DNA of 64,000 nt from Lucinisca nassula (GCA_963580285.1 OY757023.1:127504027-127568026), one strand, 5' to 3'; positions 22,361 to 33,679 are shown, counted from the first letter of the stretch. The notes: a model not told the origin generated them from the sequence alone. Translations and numbers: made by a program.

Positions 22361-22587
22361 CAATTAAGAAACTGGGCTTTTCATGACAAAGCTCAAGTCA
22401 GCAGTCTTTAAGGGCTGTAGTACATGTATGAGTTCTGACAGGCGACCAGAGATTGAGCAATTTTAAGTTGTACTGTACTCTAAATGTGAACAAGATATGA
22501 TATTTTTATGCTGAAAAAGTCAGATCCTCATTCCCAAAGAATTAGGGTTGGTAGGTATTATATACCTTTTGTAAAATTTTAGTGTTA
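22361..22587. other. No recognised feature
   Basis: AT-rich; nothing assigned. Confidence 0.4.
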
Positions 22588-22782
22588 CCATAAAAATTTG
22601 GACACCTTTGTAAATCTACAAAAATTTAAACAAAATTAATATTTCATGATCCATCAAGGAGTCCAACAGGTGCAGATGGAATGGCAAACATTATAGACCC
22701 TGATCAGACTGCTCAGGAGCAGGCTTTTCTAAGTCTTCACTTTTTGTTTAGGCCTGTTTGTCCCAATACTTAGAATCACTAC
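22588..22782 (+). repeat. Palindromic family J copy
   Basis: Left flank CATCAAGGAGTCCAACAGG, degraded hairpin with GACCCTGATCAGACTGCTC, and right flank TTAGGCCTGTTTGTCCC. Confidence 0.7.
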
Positions 22783-22884
22783 GGAATTTAATGTGAATAG
22801 ATACAAAGGACATTTTTCTGCCATTTCATTACAAGGAAGACTTTTTGTGCTCCTGTTTGCTTTCCTGACATTTGAGTCCCCTTG

Positions 22885-25800
22885 GAAATGCTGCTGGCTC
22901 TACTCTTGGAAGAAAGAAAGTGCACCTACCTCTACACAAGTGGAAGAAAGATTTTGCTCCTGGCTCTACTCTTGGAAGAAAGAATTTGCTCCTGCCTCTA
23001 CTCTTGGAAGAAAGAATTTGCTCCTGGCTCTACTCTTGGAAGAAAGAATTTGCTCCTGCCTCTACTCTTGGAAGAAAGAATTTGCTCCTGGGCCTACACT
23101 TGGAAGAAAGAATTTGCTCCTGGCTTTACTCTTGGAAGAAAGAATTTGCTCCTAGCTCTACTCTTGGAAGAAAGAATTTGCTCCTGGGCCTACACTTGGA
23201 AGAAAGAATTTGCTCCTGGCTCTACACTTGGAAGAAATAATTAGCTTCTGGCTCTACTCTTGGAAGAAAGAATTTGCTCCTGCCTCTACTCTTGGAAGAA
23301 AGAATTTGCTCCTAGCTCTACTCTTGGAAGAAAGAATTAGCTCCTGGCTCTACACTTGGAAGAAAGAATTTGCTCCTTGCTCTACACTTGGAAGAAAGAA
23401 TGTGTTCCTGGGCCTACTCTTGGAAGAAAGAATGTGCTCCTGGGCCTACACTTCGAAGAAAGAATGTGGTCCTGGGCCTACTCTTGGAAGAAAGAACTTG
23501 CTCCTAGCTCTACTCTTGGAAGAAAAAACTTGCTCCTAGCTCTACTCTTGGAAGAAAGAATTTGCTCCTGGCTCTACACTTGGAAGAAAGAATTCGCTCC
23601 TGGGTCTACTCTTAAAAGAAGGAATATGCTCCTGGGTCTACTCTTAGAAGAAAGAACTTGCTCCTAGCTCTACTCTTGGAAGAAGAATTTACTCCTGGTG
23701 CTACTCTTGGAAGAAAAAAAATGCCCCTGGGTCTACTCTTGGAATCAGGCTCTACTCTCAGAAGAAAGAACTTGCCCCTGAGTCTGCTTTTGGAAGAAGG
23801 ATTTTGCTCCTAGCTCTACCCTTGGAAGAAAGAATTTCCAGCAGGCTCTACTCTTGCAAGAAAGAATTTACTCCTGGTTCTATTCTTGGAAGAAAATACT
23901 TGCCCCTGGGCCTACTCTTGGAAAAAGATTGTGCTCCTGGGTCTACTCTTAAAAGAAGGAACTTGTTCCTGGCTCTCCTCTTTGGGTGAAATAATTTGCT
24001 CCTGACCCTACTCTTGGAAGAAAAAATTTTCTCCTGGCTCTTCTCTTGAAAGGAGAATTTGCTCCTGTCTCTACTCATAGAAAAAGGGAATTTGGTCTAG
24101 ACTCAACTCTAGGTAGAAAAAAATTGTACCTGGATAGATCTACTCTTAGAAGAAAGAATTTGCTCATGACTGTGCTCTTGGAAGAAATAATTTGCTCCTG
24201 GCTCTTAATCTTGCAAGATATAAATTTGCTCATGGCTCTACTCTTGGAAAAGAGAATTTGCTTGTCTCTCTACTCTTTTGAGAAATAATTCGCTCCTGGC
24301 TCTACTCTTGTGAGAAAGAACTTGCTCCTGGCTCTACACTTGGAAGAAGAATTTGCTCCTGAGTCTACTCTTAGAAGAAAGAATATGCTTCTAGGACTAC
24401 TCTTGGAAGAAAGAACTTGCTCCTAGCTCTACTCTTAGAAGAAGAATTTGCTCCTGGCTCTACTCTTGGAAGAAAAAATTTGCTCCTCACCCTACCCTTG
24501 CAGGAAAGAATTTGCTCCTCACCCTACTCTTGGAGAAAAGAATTTGCTCCTGACTCTACTCTTGGAAGAACGAATTTGCTCTTGGCTCTACTCTTGCTAG
24601 AAAAAAAATTCTCCTGGCTCTATTCTTGGAAGCAATAACTTGCTTCTGGCTCTACTCTTTGAAGAAATAATTTGCTCCTTGCTCTACTCTTGGAAGAATG
24701 AATTTGCTCCCGGCTCTACTCTTGGAAGAAAGAATTTGCTCCCGGCTCTACTCTTGGAAGAAAGAATTCGCTCCTGGCTCAACTCTTGGAAGCAAGAATT
24801 TGCTCCTGGCTATACTCTTGGAAGAAATAATTTGCTCCTGATTCTACACTTGGAAGAAAGAATTCGCTCCTGGCTCAACTCTTGGAAGCAAGAATTTGCA
24901 CCTGGCTCTACTCTTGGAAGAAAGAATTTGCTCCTGCCTCTACTCTTGGAAGAAAGAATTTGCTCCTAGCTCTACTCTTGGAAGAAAGAATTTGCTCCTG
25001 CCTCTACTCTTGGAAGAAAGAATTTGCTCCTGGGCCTACACTTGGAAGAAAGAATTTGCTCCTGGCTCTACTCTTGGAAGAAAGAATTTGCTCCTAGCTC
25101 TACTCTTGGAAGAAAGAATTTGCTCCTGGGCCTACACTTGGAAGAAAGAATTTACTCCTGGCTCTACACTTGGAAGAAATAATTAGCTTCTGGCTCTACT
25201 CTTGGAAGAAAGAATTTGCTCCTGCCTCTACTCTTGGAAGAAAGAATTTGCTCCTAGATCTACTCTTGGAAGAAAGAATTAGCTCCTGGCTCTACACTTG
25301 GAAGAAAGAATTTGCTCCTTGCTCTACACTTGGAAGAAAGAATGTGTTCCTGGGCCTACTCTTGGAAGAAAGAATGTGCTCCTGGGCCTACACTTCGAAG
25401 AAAGAATGTGGTCCTGGGCCTACTCTTGGAAGAAAGAACTTGCTCCTAGCTCTACTCTTGGAAGTAAAAACTTGCTCCTAGCTCTACTCTTGGAAGAAAG
25501 AATTTGCTCCTTGCTCTACTCTTGGAAGAAAGAATTTGCAGCAGATTCTACTTTTAGAAGAAAGAATGTGCTCCTGGCTCTTCTCTTGGAAGACAGGATT
25601 ATCTTCTGGCTCTACACTTGGAAGAAATGATTTGCTTCTGGCTCTACTCTTGGAAGCAAGAATTTGCTCCCAGCTCTACTCTTGGAAGACAGAATTTGCT
25701 GCTTGCTCTACTCTTGGAAGAAAGAATTTGCTCCTGGATCTAGTCTTTGAAGACAGAATTTGCTCCTGGCTTTACTCTTGGAAGAAATAATTTGCTCCTG

Positions 25801-26490
25801 GCTCCACTCTTTGAAGAAAGACTTTGCTCCTGGCTCTTCACTTGGAAGAATTTTGCTCCTGGCTCTACTCTTGGAAGAAAGAATTTGCTCCTGGCTCTAC
25901 TCTTTGAAGAAAGATTTTGCTCATTACTCTGCTCTTGGAAGACAGAATTTGCTCCTGGCTCTACTCTTGGAAGACAGAATTTGCCCCTGGCTCTACTCTT
26001 GGAAGAAATAATTTGCTCCTGACACTACTCTTGGAAGAAAGAATTTGCTCCTGGCTCAACACTTGGAAGAAAGAATTTGCTCCTGGCTCTAATCTTGGAA
26101 GAAAGAATTGGCTCCTGGCTCTACTCTTGGAAGAAAGAATTGGCTCCTGGCTATACTCTGGGAAGAAAGAATTTGCTCCTGCCTCTACTCTTGGAAAAAA
26201 GAATTTGCTCCTGACTCTACTCTTGGAAAAAAGAATTTGCTCCTGGCTCTACTCTTGGAAGACAGAATTTGCTCCTTGCTCTACTCTTGGACGACAGAAT
26301 TTGCTCCTGGCTCTACTCTTGAAAGAAAGAATTTTCTTCTGGATGTACTCTTTGAAGAAAGAATTTGCTCCTGGCTCTACTCTTGGAAGACAGAATTTGC
26401 TCCTGGCTCTACTCTTGAAAGAAAGAAATTTCTTCTGGCTCTGCTCTTGGAAGAAAGAATTTGCTCCTGACTCTATTCTCGGAAGAATTT
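22885..26490 (+). repeat. 32-bp minisatellite, ~110 copies
   Basis: The unit contains CTCCTGGCTCTACTCTTGG and AAGAAAGAATTTG. Because 32 is not a multiple of 3, three units make 96 nt, and all three forward frames encode the same 32-residue cycle (LLLEERICS, LYSWKKEFAP and STLGRKN segments). This explains the overlapping ORFs of up to 211 codons. No start context, splice signal or non-repeat protein sequence supports translation. A block of ~570 bp near 22970-23540 recurs almost identically near 24912-25480. Confidence 0.93.
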
Positions 26491-26548
26491 GTTTCCACCA
26501 GCTTTTATGGTCAACGGCCTGCAATCATCAGCAATCTGTCCACAATTT

Positions 26549-26750
26549 TTAACCCATTTTGTACTGAATGGAATCTTCCACCTTGCATATAGCACAAGTG
26601 CATTTCAAAATTTAGGGATGCAAGGTCATGCATTTGGAAATTTTTGCAAATGCTAGTTCCTGATCAGACGTCGCATTCTACCATGTCTGATCATGACCCG
26701 CACTGTTTGCTAATTACCTGCTTTGGGGTTTCCGGTACAAAATGAGTTAA
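26549..26750 (-). mobile_element. MITE-G copy
   Basis: TTAA at 26549-26552 and 26747-26750; ends CCCATTTTGTACTG and CCGGTACAAAATGAG. The hairpin core is partly decayed. Confidence 0.85.
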
Positions 26751-27485
26751 ATGAAAATGCAGATTCAGTTAGTGGACCTCCTCCAGGTACCACATGTTTT
26801 ACATTGACACTTGAAAAAAACAAAGTGCCCACCTTAAGGTCTTTTAACTTTGGTAGTTATGTCCCTCCAGTGGAGGGGAGGGGGACATATTGTTTTTGGT
26901 GCAGATCCCATTTGCGTTGGCGTTGGCGTTGCCTATTTGAAGCATTATATCTCCTGAATCTATGGATGGATTTTGACCAAACTTGCATATACACATAACT
27001 AGGATGGGGAAAACAGTCATTAGGTCATGATGACCTTGACCTCATTTTCAAGGTCACAGCAACCCAAAAACAGTCATTTTTGGGCCAAAAATGACTTGTC
27101 TGCACTCTAGCTCATTAACGAATTGATTAATTTTAGTCAAACTTGGTACAATATATCATGTTTTGGGGTTCTGGTAACCCAAAAACAGTCATTTTTGGGC
27201 CAAAAATGGTTTGTCTGCACTCTTAACTCATAAAGAATTGATTAATTTTTAGTCAAACTTTGTACAATATATCATTGCACATACCGCAGATTAGGTTAGA
27301 TTTTGGTGACCTTGACCTCATTTTCAAGGTCATAGTGACCCCAAAACAGTCATTTTTTTGCCAAAAATGACTCATTAACGAATTGATTAGTTTTAGTCAA
27401 ACTTGGTACAATTTATCATAACAACAAACCACAGATTTGATTTGATTTTGGTGAGGACCTTATTTTCAATTCAAATTTTGGTCTT

Positions 27486-27555
27486 AGGCATGTCATTTCA
27501 TCTTAATTTCAGCTTAAAGTCCCACAAAATTCGAAGCAACATCTCAAAAATGGTC
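27486..27555 (+). repeat. SINE-A fragment in family O
   Basis: GGCATGTCATTTCATCTTAA through AAGTCCCACAAAATTCG matches the mid-part of SINE-A. A sister fragment sits at 27960-28040 in a repeated context, so the fragment was probably amplified with the array unit. Confidence 0.75.
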
Positions 27556-27959
27556 TTATTAGTGCACTCTAGCTCATTAACAAATTGATTAATTTTAGTC
27601 AAACTTGGTACAATATATCATGTATTGGGGTTCTGGTAACCCAAAAACAGTCATTTTGGGGCCAAAAATCGCTTGTTTGCACTCTTATCTCATAAAGAAT
27701 TGATTAATTTTAGTCAAACTTTTTACAATATATCATTACAACATACCACAGATTTGGTTAGATTTTGGTGACCTTGACCTCATTTTCAAGGTCATAGTGA
27801 CCCAAAAAGTCATTTTTTGGCCAAAACTGTGGCCAAAAATGACTCATTAAAGTATTGATTAATTTTAGTCAAACTTGGTACAATATATCATTACAACAAA
27901 CTGCAGATTTGACTTGATTTTGGTGACCTTGACCTTTTTTTTTCAATTCAAATTTTGGT

Positions 27960-28040
27960 CTGGGGCATGTCATTTCATCTCAATTTCGGGTTAAAGTCCC
28001 ACAAAATTGGAAGCAACATCTCCAAAATGGCCTTAATAGT
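27960..28040 (+). repeat. SINE-A fragment in family O, second copy
   Basis: Same portion of SINE-A as at 27486, with the same preceding CAATTCAAATTTTGGTCT block. Confidence 0.75.
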
Positions 28041-28175
28041 GAGTGCTTAAGGGGACTTGTTTAATTTTTTTTTCACCCACAAAAAATCATACGTTTCATG
28101 TGAAGATGATGCACATGAAATATCAAGTCTGATTTCTTCTGAACAAAATGAAAATGACATCGTTTGATTGGTGGT

Positions 28176-28388
28176 TTAACCCATTTTGTACCGGAAACCC
28201 CAAAACAGGGTACCCTGGCAAACAGTGCAGGCCCAGATCAGATGCCGCAGAATGCGGCATCTGATCAGGGCCTCCACTGTTTGCTAAAAGTTCAGTCATT
28301 TTGAAACAAATTTTGAAGAAAACACGTGACACCCCTAAATTTTGAAATGTACTCTTGCTTCATATAAGAGGGAAGAAAAAAGAGTTAA
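28176..28388 (+). mobile_element. MITE-G copy
   Basis: TTAA on both sides (28176-28179, 28385-28388). Left end CCCATTTTGTACCGG. The hairpin core with GATGCCGCAGAATGCGGCAT is a near-perfect palindrome. The right terminus is eroded. Confidence 0.87.
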
Positions 28389-28555
28389 GGGTTGAAAGTT
28401 TTTCCATTTTCCACATAAAGCTAATGAAGAGTGACCTGAAATCTATCAGTTATTTTTCAAACAACAATACCCACGTCCACGGTTGGTTTACATCCCTGTA
28501 ATATTGTAAACCCATTCATGTGCCCTAAACACTATCCTCTGTATATGAATTAACG
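28389..28555. other. No recognised feature
   Basis: Nothing assigned. Confidence 0.4.
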
Positions 28556-28800
28556 AAAAATGAGCCAGTGAACGACAAAGCCTATAAAGTGGTATGTGCA
28601 ACCAGCAAAGACTCAGATCAGTCTGTGCATACGCACAGACTGATCTGAGTCGTCCCTGATTCAGATTGCATGACTTTTAAAGAAATTCTGGACCATGTGC
28701 AGGCTGAACAGACTTTATGGCTATAGAGGCTGATCAGAGAGTGTTTGCTAGTTACAGTTGGTAGATTTTATTATGCCTTGGCACATATGACATTAAATTA
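28556..28800. repeat. Palindromic family V copy
   Basis: Central hairpin ACTCAGATCAGTCTGTGC / GCACAGACTGATCTGAGT near 28609-28649. Flank blocks ATGAGCCAGTGAACGACAAA and GCCTTGGCACATATGACAT are shared with 53.5 kb. Confidence 0.75.
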
Positions 28801-28937
28801 CTTCGCTATTAAATTTGATGCTTGGGTACGTATAACGGAATAATCAAGTATTTTGTGTTTCGCAGACTAGTTGTTGTATTAACAAAGGGGATAACGTTTT
28901 ACATGGGATACTGAGGTAGGGTTTTACCTCTTAATTT

Positions 28938-29115
28938 GTTTTGTTTGTTTGGTGTTTAGAGACCCAGTCAACTCCAGTTAGGTCATATTGAGCCGGTCAG
29001 CTTATCTGACCACACTTCCTAGACAGGCTTATTTATGTAAGTGGTCACTAGTATGGTGTGCATTCTCTCACCAGAAACTCCTGAATTCACAGAAGGGAGA
29101 GAACTTGACTCTAAA
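28938..29115 (-). mobile_element. SINE-B, 5'-truncated
   Basis: Reverse tail (TTTGTTTGTTTGG, CCAGTCAACTCC) followed by body blocks (CACACTTCCTAGACAGGC, AGAAGGGAGAGAA). The tRNA-like head is missing, as expected for a 5'-truncated retroposed copy. Confidence 0.75.
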
Positions 29116-29427
29116 TAACAATTTTCACTTTTGATGAAAATAAACCAAATCCGTATAACATAAATATTAAATAATGTATGGACTATATAGAAAAAAATAA
29201 ATAAACAATAATTTAACTTTTTATAATACTGTTCATTATAACATCATTTTGTGTATAACAGTTTAAAGATGTATCAAAAAAATGTATTGATTATATAGAA
29301 AAATGGCCAAATATGGTCATTTTACTATATAATCTATCATTCTTGTTTGGATATAACCTATATGTTGTCTGCTTTTGGCATTATATAGAAAAATGTATAT
29401 AATTTACTGTTCAACAACTGTTGCAAG
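29116..29427. other. AT-rich tract with repeated TATATAGAAAAA
   Basis: The word TATATAGAAAAA occurs several times (near 29186, 29293 and 29383). No ORF. Possibly an old repeat. Confidence 0.4.
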
Positions 29428-30243
29428 CTTTATCCCACTGAACACGACAACCCTACCTTTGCAAACAGTATAGACCCAGATCACATGGCTTCTGAAGCCA
29501 TTTGATCAGGATCTACACTGTCATGCAGAATTGAACAAATATGTCAAGTGATGTGGCTGGTTGATACTCAGAAATGGGCATTACCAAATTTATATATCGT
29601 CGCTCAGGAGTCAAAACCTCGTAACTCTGATTTTTGGTAAAATGACATTTTGACACCATTAGGTTCATGAACCACAGACACATCTTTTGCTCAAAACGGC
29701 GTAGCTCTTAGCCAATCAGTTTCCATTTTACAACAGTAAAACGTATCTCAGCATAATCTTGATTGATGGAAAACCTGAATCCCAAAACATCGTATCTCAA
29801 GTATGGTGTGGTCAGCAGAACATTATGTCCAGACAGAGGTTGAGATTTTGATGGCCAGTAGGCAATTCCGTAAGTAATTAAATGAAACAGAGATCAATTC
29901 AATTAAGTTAATGCATATCTAAATAATACAGTCAACAAAAAGTGACAAAAGGATGTAACTCATGTATGATATGGTAACAAAAATCGTCAAAAACTCGTAC
30001 CTCCATAAAAATTCAAAAATCTAGGTATCTGAAATGACACAATCAGCAGCTTATATATTGAATATTTATGGGGTATTGGTAATTTTCCTTTGCTGGAAGA
30101 AATTTCTGAATGGAGTCCAGAAAATAAGAAGAAACATGCCTTTTTCAAAAAAAAAGCAGAAAATCGCCTCTCCTGAAAAGTTGAAAAATCTGAGTTAAGA
30201 GGTTTTGACTCCCGAACGACGATATGCAGTAGGATAAGGGTTG
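29428..30243 (-). mobile_element. MITE-F copy interrupted by a TIR element
   Basis: The left portion (29428-29593: ATCCCACTGAACACGACAA, hairpin core, GATGTGGCTGGTTGAT) and the right end (30226-30243: GCAGTAGGATAAGGGTT) join into a MITE-F when the 29594-30225 element is removed. The outer TTAA sites are degraded. Confidence 0.82.
29594..30225. mobile_element. 632-bp TIR element inside MITE-F
   Basis: Terminal inverted repeats of ~43 bp, imperfect: ATATCGTCGCTCAGGAGTC at the left mirrors GACTCCCGAACGACGATAT at the right, followed by AAAACCTC/GAGGTTTT. The flank fits a TA or ATAT duplication. An 87-codon minus ORF (29987-30250) reads through the right TIR and looks like chance. Family not recognised. 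Confidence 0.8.
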
Positions 30244-30284
30244 AAACCAAACCAGTATATCAGTATTATAAATAGAGGATCCTC

Positions 30285-30375
30285 ACAAATGTTATCTCAT
30301 ATGAAATCTACGGCATGAACTCTGGCAAGTTTCATATATTTCATAGGAAATGACCGCAAGGATAAGATTTTGTTT
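30285..30375. repeat. Foldback family W copy
   Basis: TCATATGAAATCTACG... mirrored by ...TTTCATAGGAAATGACC. The same design is at 62.39 kb (TCATATGAAATTTATGA and its inverse). Confidence 0.6.
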
Positions 30376-30379
30376 ATCA

Positions 30380-30665
30380 TATATTACGAAAACACGCCTA
30401 TACAAATACATTGCCACCTTTATCGCCGAAAAAATGAAAATTTTATGATGAAAAATTGTGATATTTTTCTTATTTATGCGCAAAATATAGTTTGTGGGCA
30501 CTCGTTAGAACCGCCTCATCGAGGCGGTTCTAACGAGTACCCACAATCTATATTTTAGAGCAGAAATAAGAAAAATAAGGTATACCCCTGGAAACCCCAG
30601 CTTTACTATATAAAAGTGGGGTTCAAGGGGTCAAAATTATATAGGCGTGTTTTCGTGATGTAACA
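30380..30665. mobile_element. Hairpin family K copy with long outer arms
   Basis: The outer arms ACGAAAACACGCCTATA (30388) and TATAGGCGTGTTTTCGT (30640) are exact inverses. The core TTAGAACCGCCTC/GAGGCGGTTCTAA is a perfect hairpin (30506-30536). The most complete K copy here. Non-coding. Confidence 0.85.
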
Positions 30666-30713
30666 ATTTCAAATCAGATTCATGAAGTTAAAAAAATTCA
30701 GTAGAAAACATAT

Positions 30714-30919
30714 GGGGCCAGTGTTCTAGCAACTACAATATCATAAATTCTGTTGTTATTTTATTTTTTATTTTTTTTTTAAATGTGAGCAGCTTTTGCA
30801 TTTGCAAAAGCTGCTCACATTTTTGGGGGCAAAAATATTTATATAAATGCCATATTAAAAGATCAAAGTTTTAAGGATTTGTTAACTAACAGTGTTGTTA
30901 GTTTTGAACAACTTGCCCA
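30714..30919. mobile_element. Foldback family Q copy
   Basis: Right end GTTTTGAACAACTTGCCC and left GGGGCCAGTGTTCTAGC are degraded inverted ends. The inner palindrome TGTGAGCAGCTTTTGC / GCAAAAGCTGCTCACA is perfect. Second copy at 53.9 kb. Confidence 0.8.
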
Positions 30920-31399
30920 GGGTTGTCAGGGACTGTGTGTTATGTGCCCAGTTTCATTCCCCAGTCTAGTGTTATCCTTTCTTTGAATTTTTGGGTCAGT
31001 TGTTTATCAATCAACCTTCATTATCATCACTGGATTTTTTTTATTAATGTTCAGGTACAGGGGCAACATCCACACAAGTGGGCCCCTTCCCAGGCATGCA
31101 TGGCAGATCTTACACCAAAAGTTACTAACTGCAAATCCTCTTCAGTGTTAATGAGTCCAGGTTACATTATTAGAAAATAGCTGCGCTGTTATCGATGTGA
31201 GGTTAGAGTGTTGCGTAAGATGGTTAGTTATAGAATCTAGACAGGAAATGTTTTGCATTGTAGACCCAGATCAATGTGGCATCTGATCAGGTTCTACACT
31301 GTTTAGTTGCAGTACAGAAATATATGGGTCAGGTGCAGCAGAATGTGGCGTCAATTCATGCTTACAGTACAAGGTTACAGTCTGTCACCATTCAAGATC
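30920..31399. other. No supported gene; weak exon-like ORF tail
   Basis: An 85-codon ORF (30923-31180) crosses a TTATTAATGTTCAG acceptor-like site at about 31053. No domain, donor or codon pattern supports it. 31260-31305 contains a decayed copy of the shared palindromic module. Confidence 0.35.
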
Positions 31400-31632
31400 A
31401 TTTTTCTAGCCTACAATTAGAGAGGATGAAAGCCCACACAGTAATCATGTAATTACGGTAGGGGACTTCAACCCTCTACCTGCACAGTAACGTCCCGATT
31501 TGAAGGATGGTGCACTTCTGCAAATGATGCTAATGGAGCGTGTTTGGATGCCGAAATTTCATTAATGCTTGCGGGGATAGAACTGGGGGCTTCTACATCA
31601 GAGGCAAATGCACTAACCACTGAGCTATCCAG
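31400..31632 (-). mobile_element. tRNA-derived SINE-like sequence, unclassified
   Basis: On minus, 31632-31567 reads as a tRNA-like head: ATAGCTCAGTGGTTAG (A box region), then AGTTCTATCCC (B box). The body to ~31400 is unlike SINE-A to E. No TSD located. Confidence 0.55.
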
Positions 31633-31681
31633 TTTCTGTATCTAAAATTGTCAACACTCTAGCTAGTTGATTGGCTGATTT

Positions 31682-31980
31682 TGGTTGGTTGATTTGAGGT
31701 TTAACGTCCCCGCCATCACTGTAAAGATCGTTTGGAGACGTTGCTTCTAATTTTGTGGGACTTTTACCAGACATTGAGATGAAATGACACCTCAAGCCCT
31801 GTTGCCCAATGAAACCAATAGGGTTTATTAGCATGGACGGTCCACCTCGCACCGCGGTTCCTGGACAGGCTTAGATCCTCTAAGCGGATTACCAGTACTA
31901 GTGTGCGGGCCGGATTCAGCTCTGCGTGGAAGCATCATGCAGCCCATATATTTCTTCAAGCCCCTTTGGGCGGGGGGCTA
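31682..31980 (-). mobile_element. SINE-A copy (reverse), full length
   Basis: Tail GATTTGAGGTTTAACGTCC at the left, head CCCCTTTGGGCGGGGG at the right. Close to consensus. No convincing TSD. Confidence 0.88.
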
Positions 31981-32041
31981 TTTCTAATAATGATGTGTCA
32001 TTACTGTGTTGTGATTACTGTAATATGTTTTTGTTGACATC

Positions 32042-32299
32042 TACCGTATTCGCCCTAATTAACGCACCGTGCGCTTAGTTTTTTCAAAATGGTGTCATAA
32101 AATCATGGTGAAAAATCTACCTAATAAGCGCACACTTGATACGAAAACAACAGCTTCCAAGATGGTGCATACTGATATTTAATGGGACGGAAAAAAATAC
32201 TTAAGCATTGCCTTCACTGTTGGAAGAAATAATGGTAAGTTTTTATAGATTTACTATGAGAGCTTCAAGGGGAGATTACTGTAAAGTGTGCGCTTATGC
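32042..32299 (+). mobile_element. TIR element L, 3'-truncated copy
   Basis: Begins TACCGTATTCGCCCTAATTA and aligns to 8181-8440, ending at TGCGCTTATGC where element S starts. The small ORF of the other copy is frameshifted here by an extra A. Confidence 0.82.
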
Positions 32300-33200
32300 T
32301 GAAAGTGCGGGTGCCCTATAGTAATCACTCTGTCCGTCCGTCTGTCTGTCTGTCCGTCCACAAATTTTTTTATCCTCCATAACTTTCTTATTCCACTGAA
32401 AGTGTGGGTGCCCTATAGTAATCACTCTGTCCGTCCGTCTGCCTGTCTGTCCGTCCACAAATTTTTTTATCCTCCATAACTTTCTTATTCCTGGATGGAT
32501 TTAAATATTACTTGGCAGAAATGTTAACCATAATGTGATGGAGTGTTGCGCGCAAGACTCAGGTCCGTACCACAAAGGTCAAGGTCATACTTAGAGGTTA
32601 AAGGTCAAAAAAGGGTCTTTCCTGTGTCCAATTAATAACTTTGTTATTATTCCTGGATGGATTTAAATATTACTTGGCAGAAATGTTAACCATAATGTGA
32701 CGAAGTGTCACACGCAAGACCCACAGCCGTACCTCAAAGGTCAAGGTCATACTTAGAGATAAAAGGTCAAAAAAGCGTCTTTTTTATTGTGTCCAATCTA
32801 TAACTTTCTTATACCTGGATGGATTTAAATATTACTTAGCAGAAATATTAACCATAATGTGACAGTGTGCCGTATAGTAATGCCCTGTCTGTCCGTCCGT
32901 CCGTCCGTCTGTCCATCTGCCCGTCTATCCATCAACATTTTTCATGTTTACAAACTGAAGCTGAAGTTATTGACAGTTGCCATATAGTAATACCCTTTTG
33001 TTTTTAATTCATAACTTACAAACAGTCAAATTCATCAACTTCAAACTTAAGATATATGGTCACAATATCATTACACAATTACATGGCAACCGACGTAACT
33101 CTAGCTACAATACTCTAAGAGTAATAGCCCTTTGAAAAAAAATCCAACTCCTCTGATGGCACTGCCGGGGCCCTAGTCAGTTTCACTGACAGTTCTAGTT
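32300..33200 (+). mobile_element. Element S: microsatellite-headed array, ~165-bp units
   Basis: GTGCCCTATAGTAATCACTC followed by GTCCGTCCGTCTGTC occurs twice (32308, 32407), then units with CTGGATGGATTTAAATATT at about 32493, 32652 and 32816. A second CTGTCCGTCCGTCCG microsatellite lies near 32888. The tail is CACTGCCGGGGCCC. Same architecture as N, O, P and T, with unrelated sequence. Confidence 0.75.
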
Positions 33201-33211
33201 ACCCAATGTTT

Positions 33212-33315
33212 TTGGACAGACAGGCCTGAGCAAACAGTGTAGACCCTGATCAGATGCCGCAAAACGTGGCTTCTCATCAGGGTCTACACTGTTTGCCACT
33301 CATCCCGCTATTCTT
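33212..33315. repeat. Shared palindromic module, J-like context
   Basis: CAAACAGTGTAGACCC to GGGTCTACACTGTTTG form a ~65-bp hairpin (33234-33297) preceded by GACAGACAGGCCTGAG, as in family J reversed. Confidence 0.75.
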
Positions 33316-33339
33316 AGACACAACATCAGGTAGTAAATT

Positions 33340-33412
33340 GTAGTTGCTCAAATTTTACCACAAGCATGGTAAGGAGTTGAGGTGTCCGAATAATTTGGGT
33401 AAATATGATACT
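33340..33412. repeat. Family M fragment
   Basis: GTTGCTCAAATTTTACCACA, GGTAAGGAGTTGAGGTGTCC, then AATTTGGGTAAATA. The same block is at 34392-34465 and, reversed, at 60474-60538. It probably represents one end of a TIR element ending in TACCGTA-type sequence. Confidence 0.65.
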
Positions 33413-33679
33413 CTTAGATATCATTAAGACTTTCAGCTTTTCCCTCACATCCAGGAGTTCCCTAAGATTATTACAAGGCAAGTCACCTCTCTCTCTTTCT
33501 CTTATACAATTCATCTAACACATGCCTTAATTGTCTCAGTGATCACCATCCCAAGGCAGGCAGTGTTTTTAATTTTTTGGACCCCAATTTGATTTATATC
33601 AGTCTTTGTATCGACTGCCTATTCGAAATTTGCAAAATTGCAGTATGTTTTCTCTGGCTTTCTTTGCCGGATCATTACA

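Larger units (their letters stand above)
26857..28050 (+). mobile_element. Family O: hairpin-headed array of ~200-bp units
   Basis: Head hairpin ATGTCCCTCC...GGAGGGGGACAT at 26859-26888. Units follow with GACCTTGACCTCATTTTC, GGTCACAGCAACCC, CTGCACTCTAGCTCATTAA and GTCAAACTTGGTACAATAT. SINE-A tail fragments (27486-27555, 27960-28040) are embedded. ORFs do not persist. Confidence 0.8.

Noticed and set aside
22793..26552. Overlapping forward ORFs of up to 211 codons as genes
   Set aside because: They arise because the 32-bp minisatellite has no stops in any frame. The peptide is the same 32-residue cycle in all frames and there are no gene signals.
29987..30250. Transposase ORF in the 632-bp TIR element
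   Set aside because: 87 codons with no recognisable motif, and it reads through the terminal inverted repeat into MITE-F.
30923..31180. 85-codon ORF with a possible splice acceptor
   Set aside because: Only a weak acceptor is seen, with no donor, domain or conserved codon pattern, and flanks are transposon debris.
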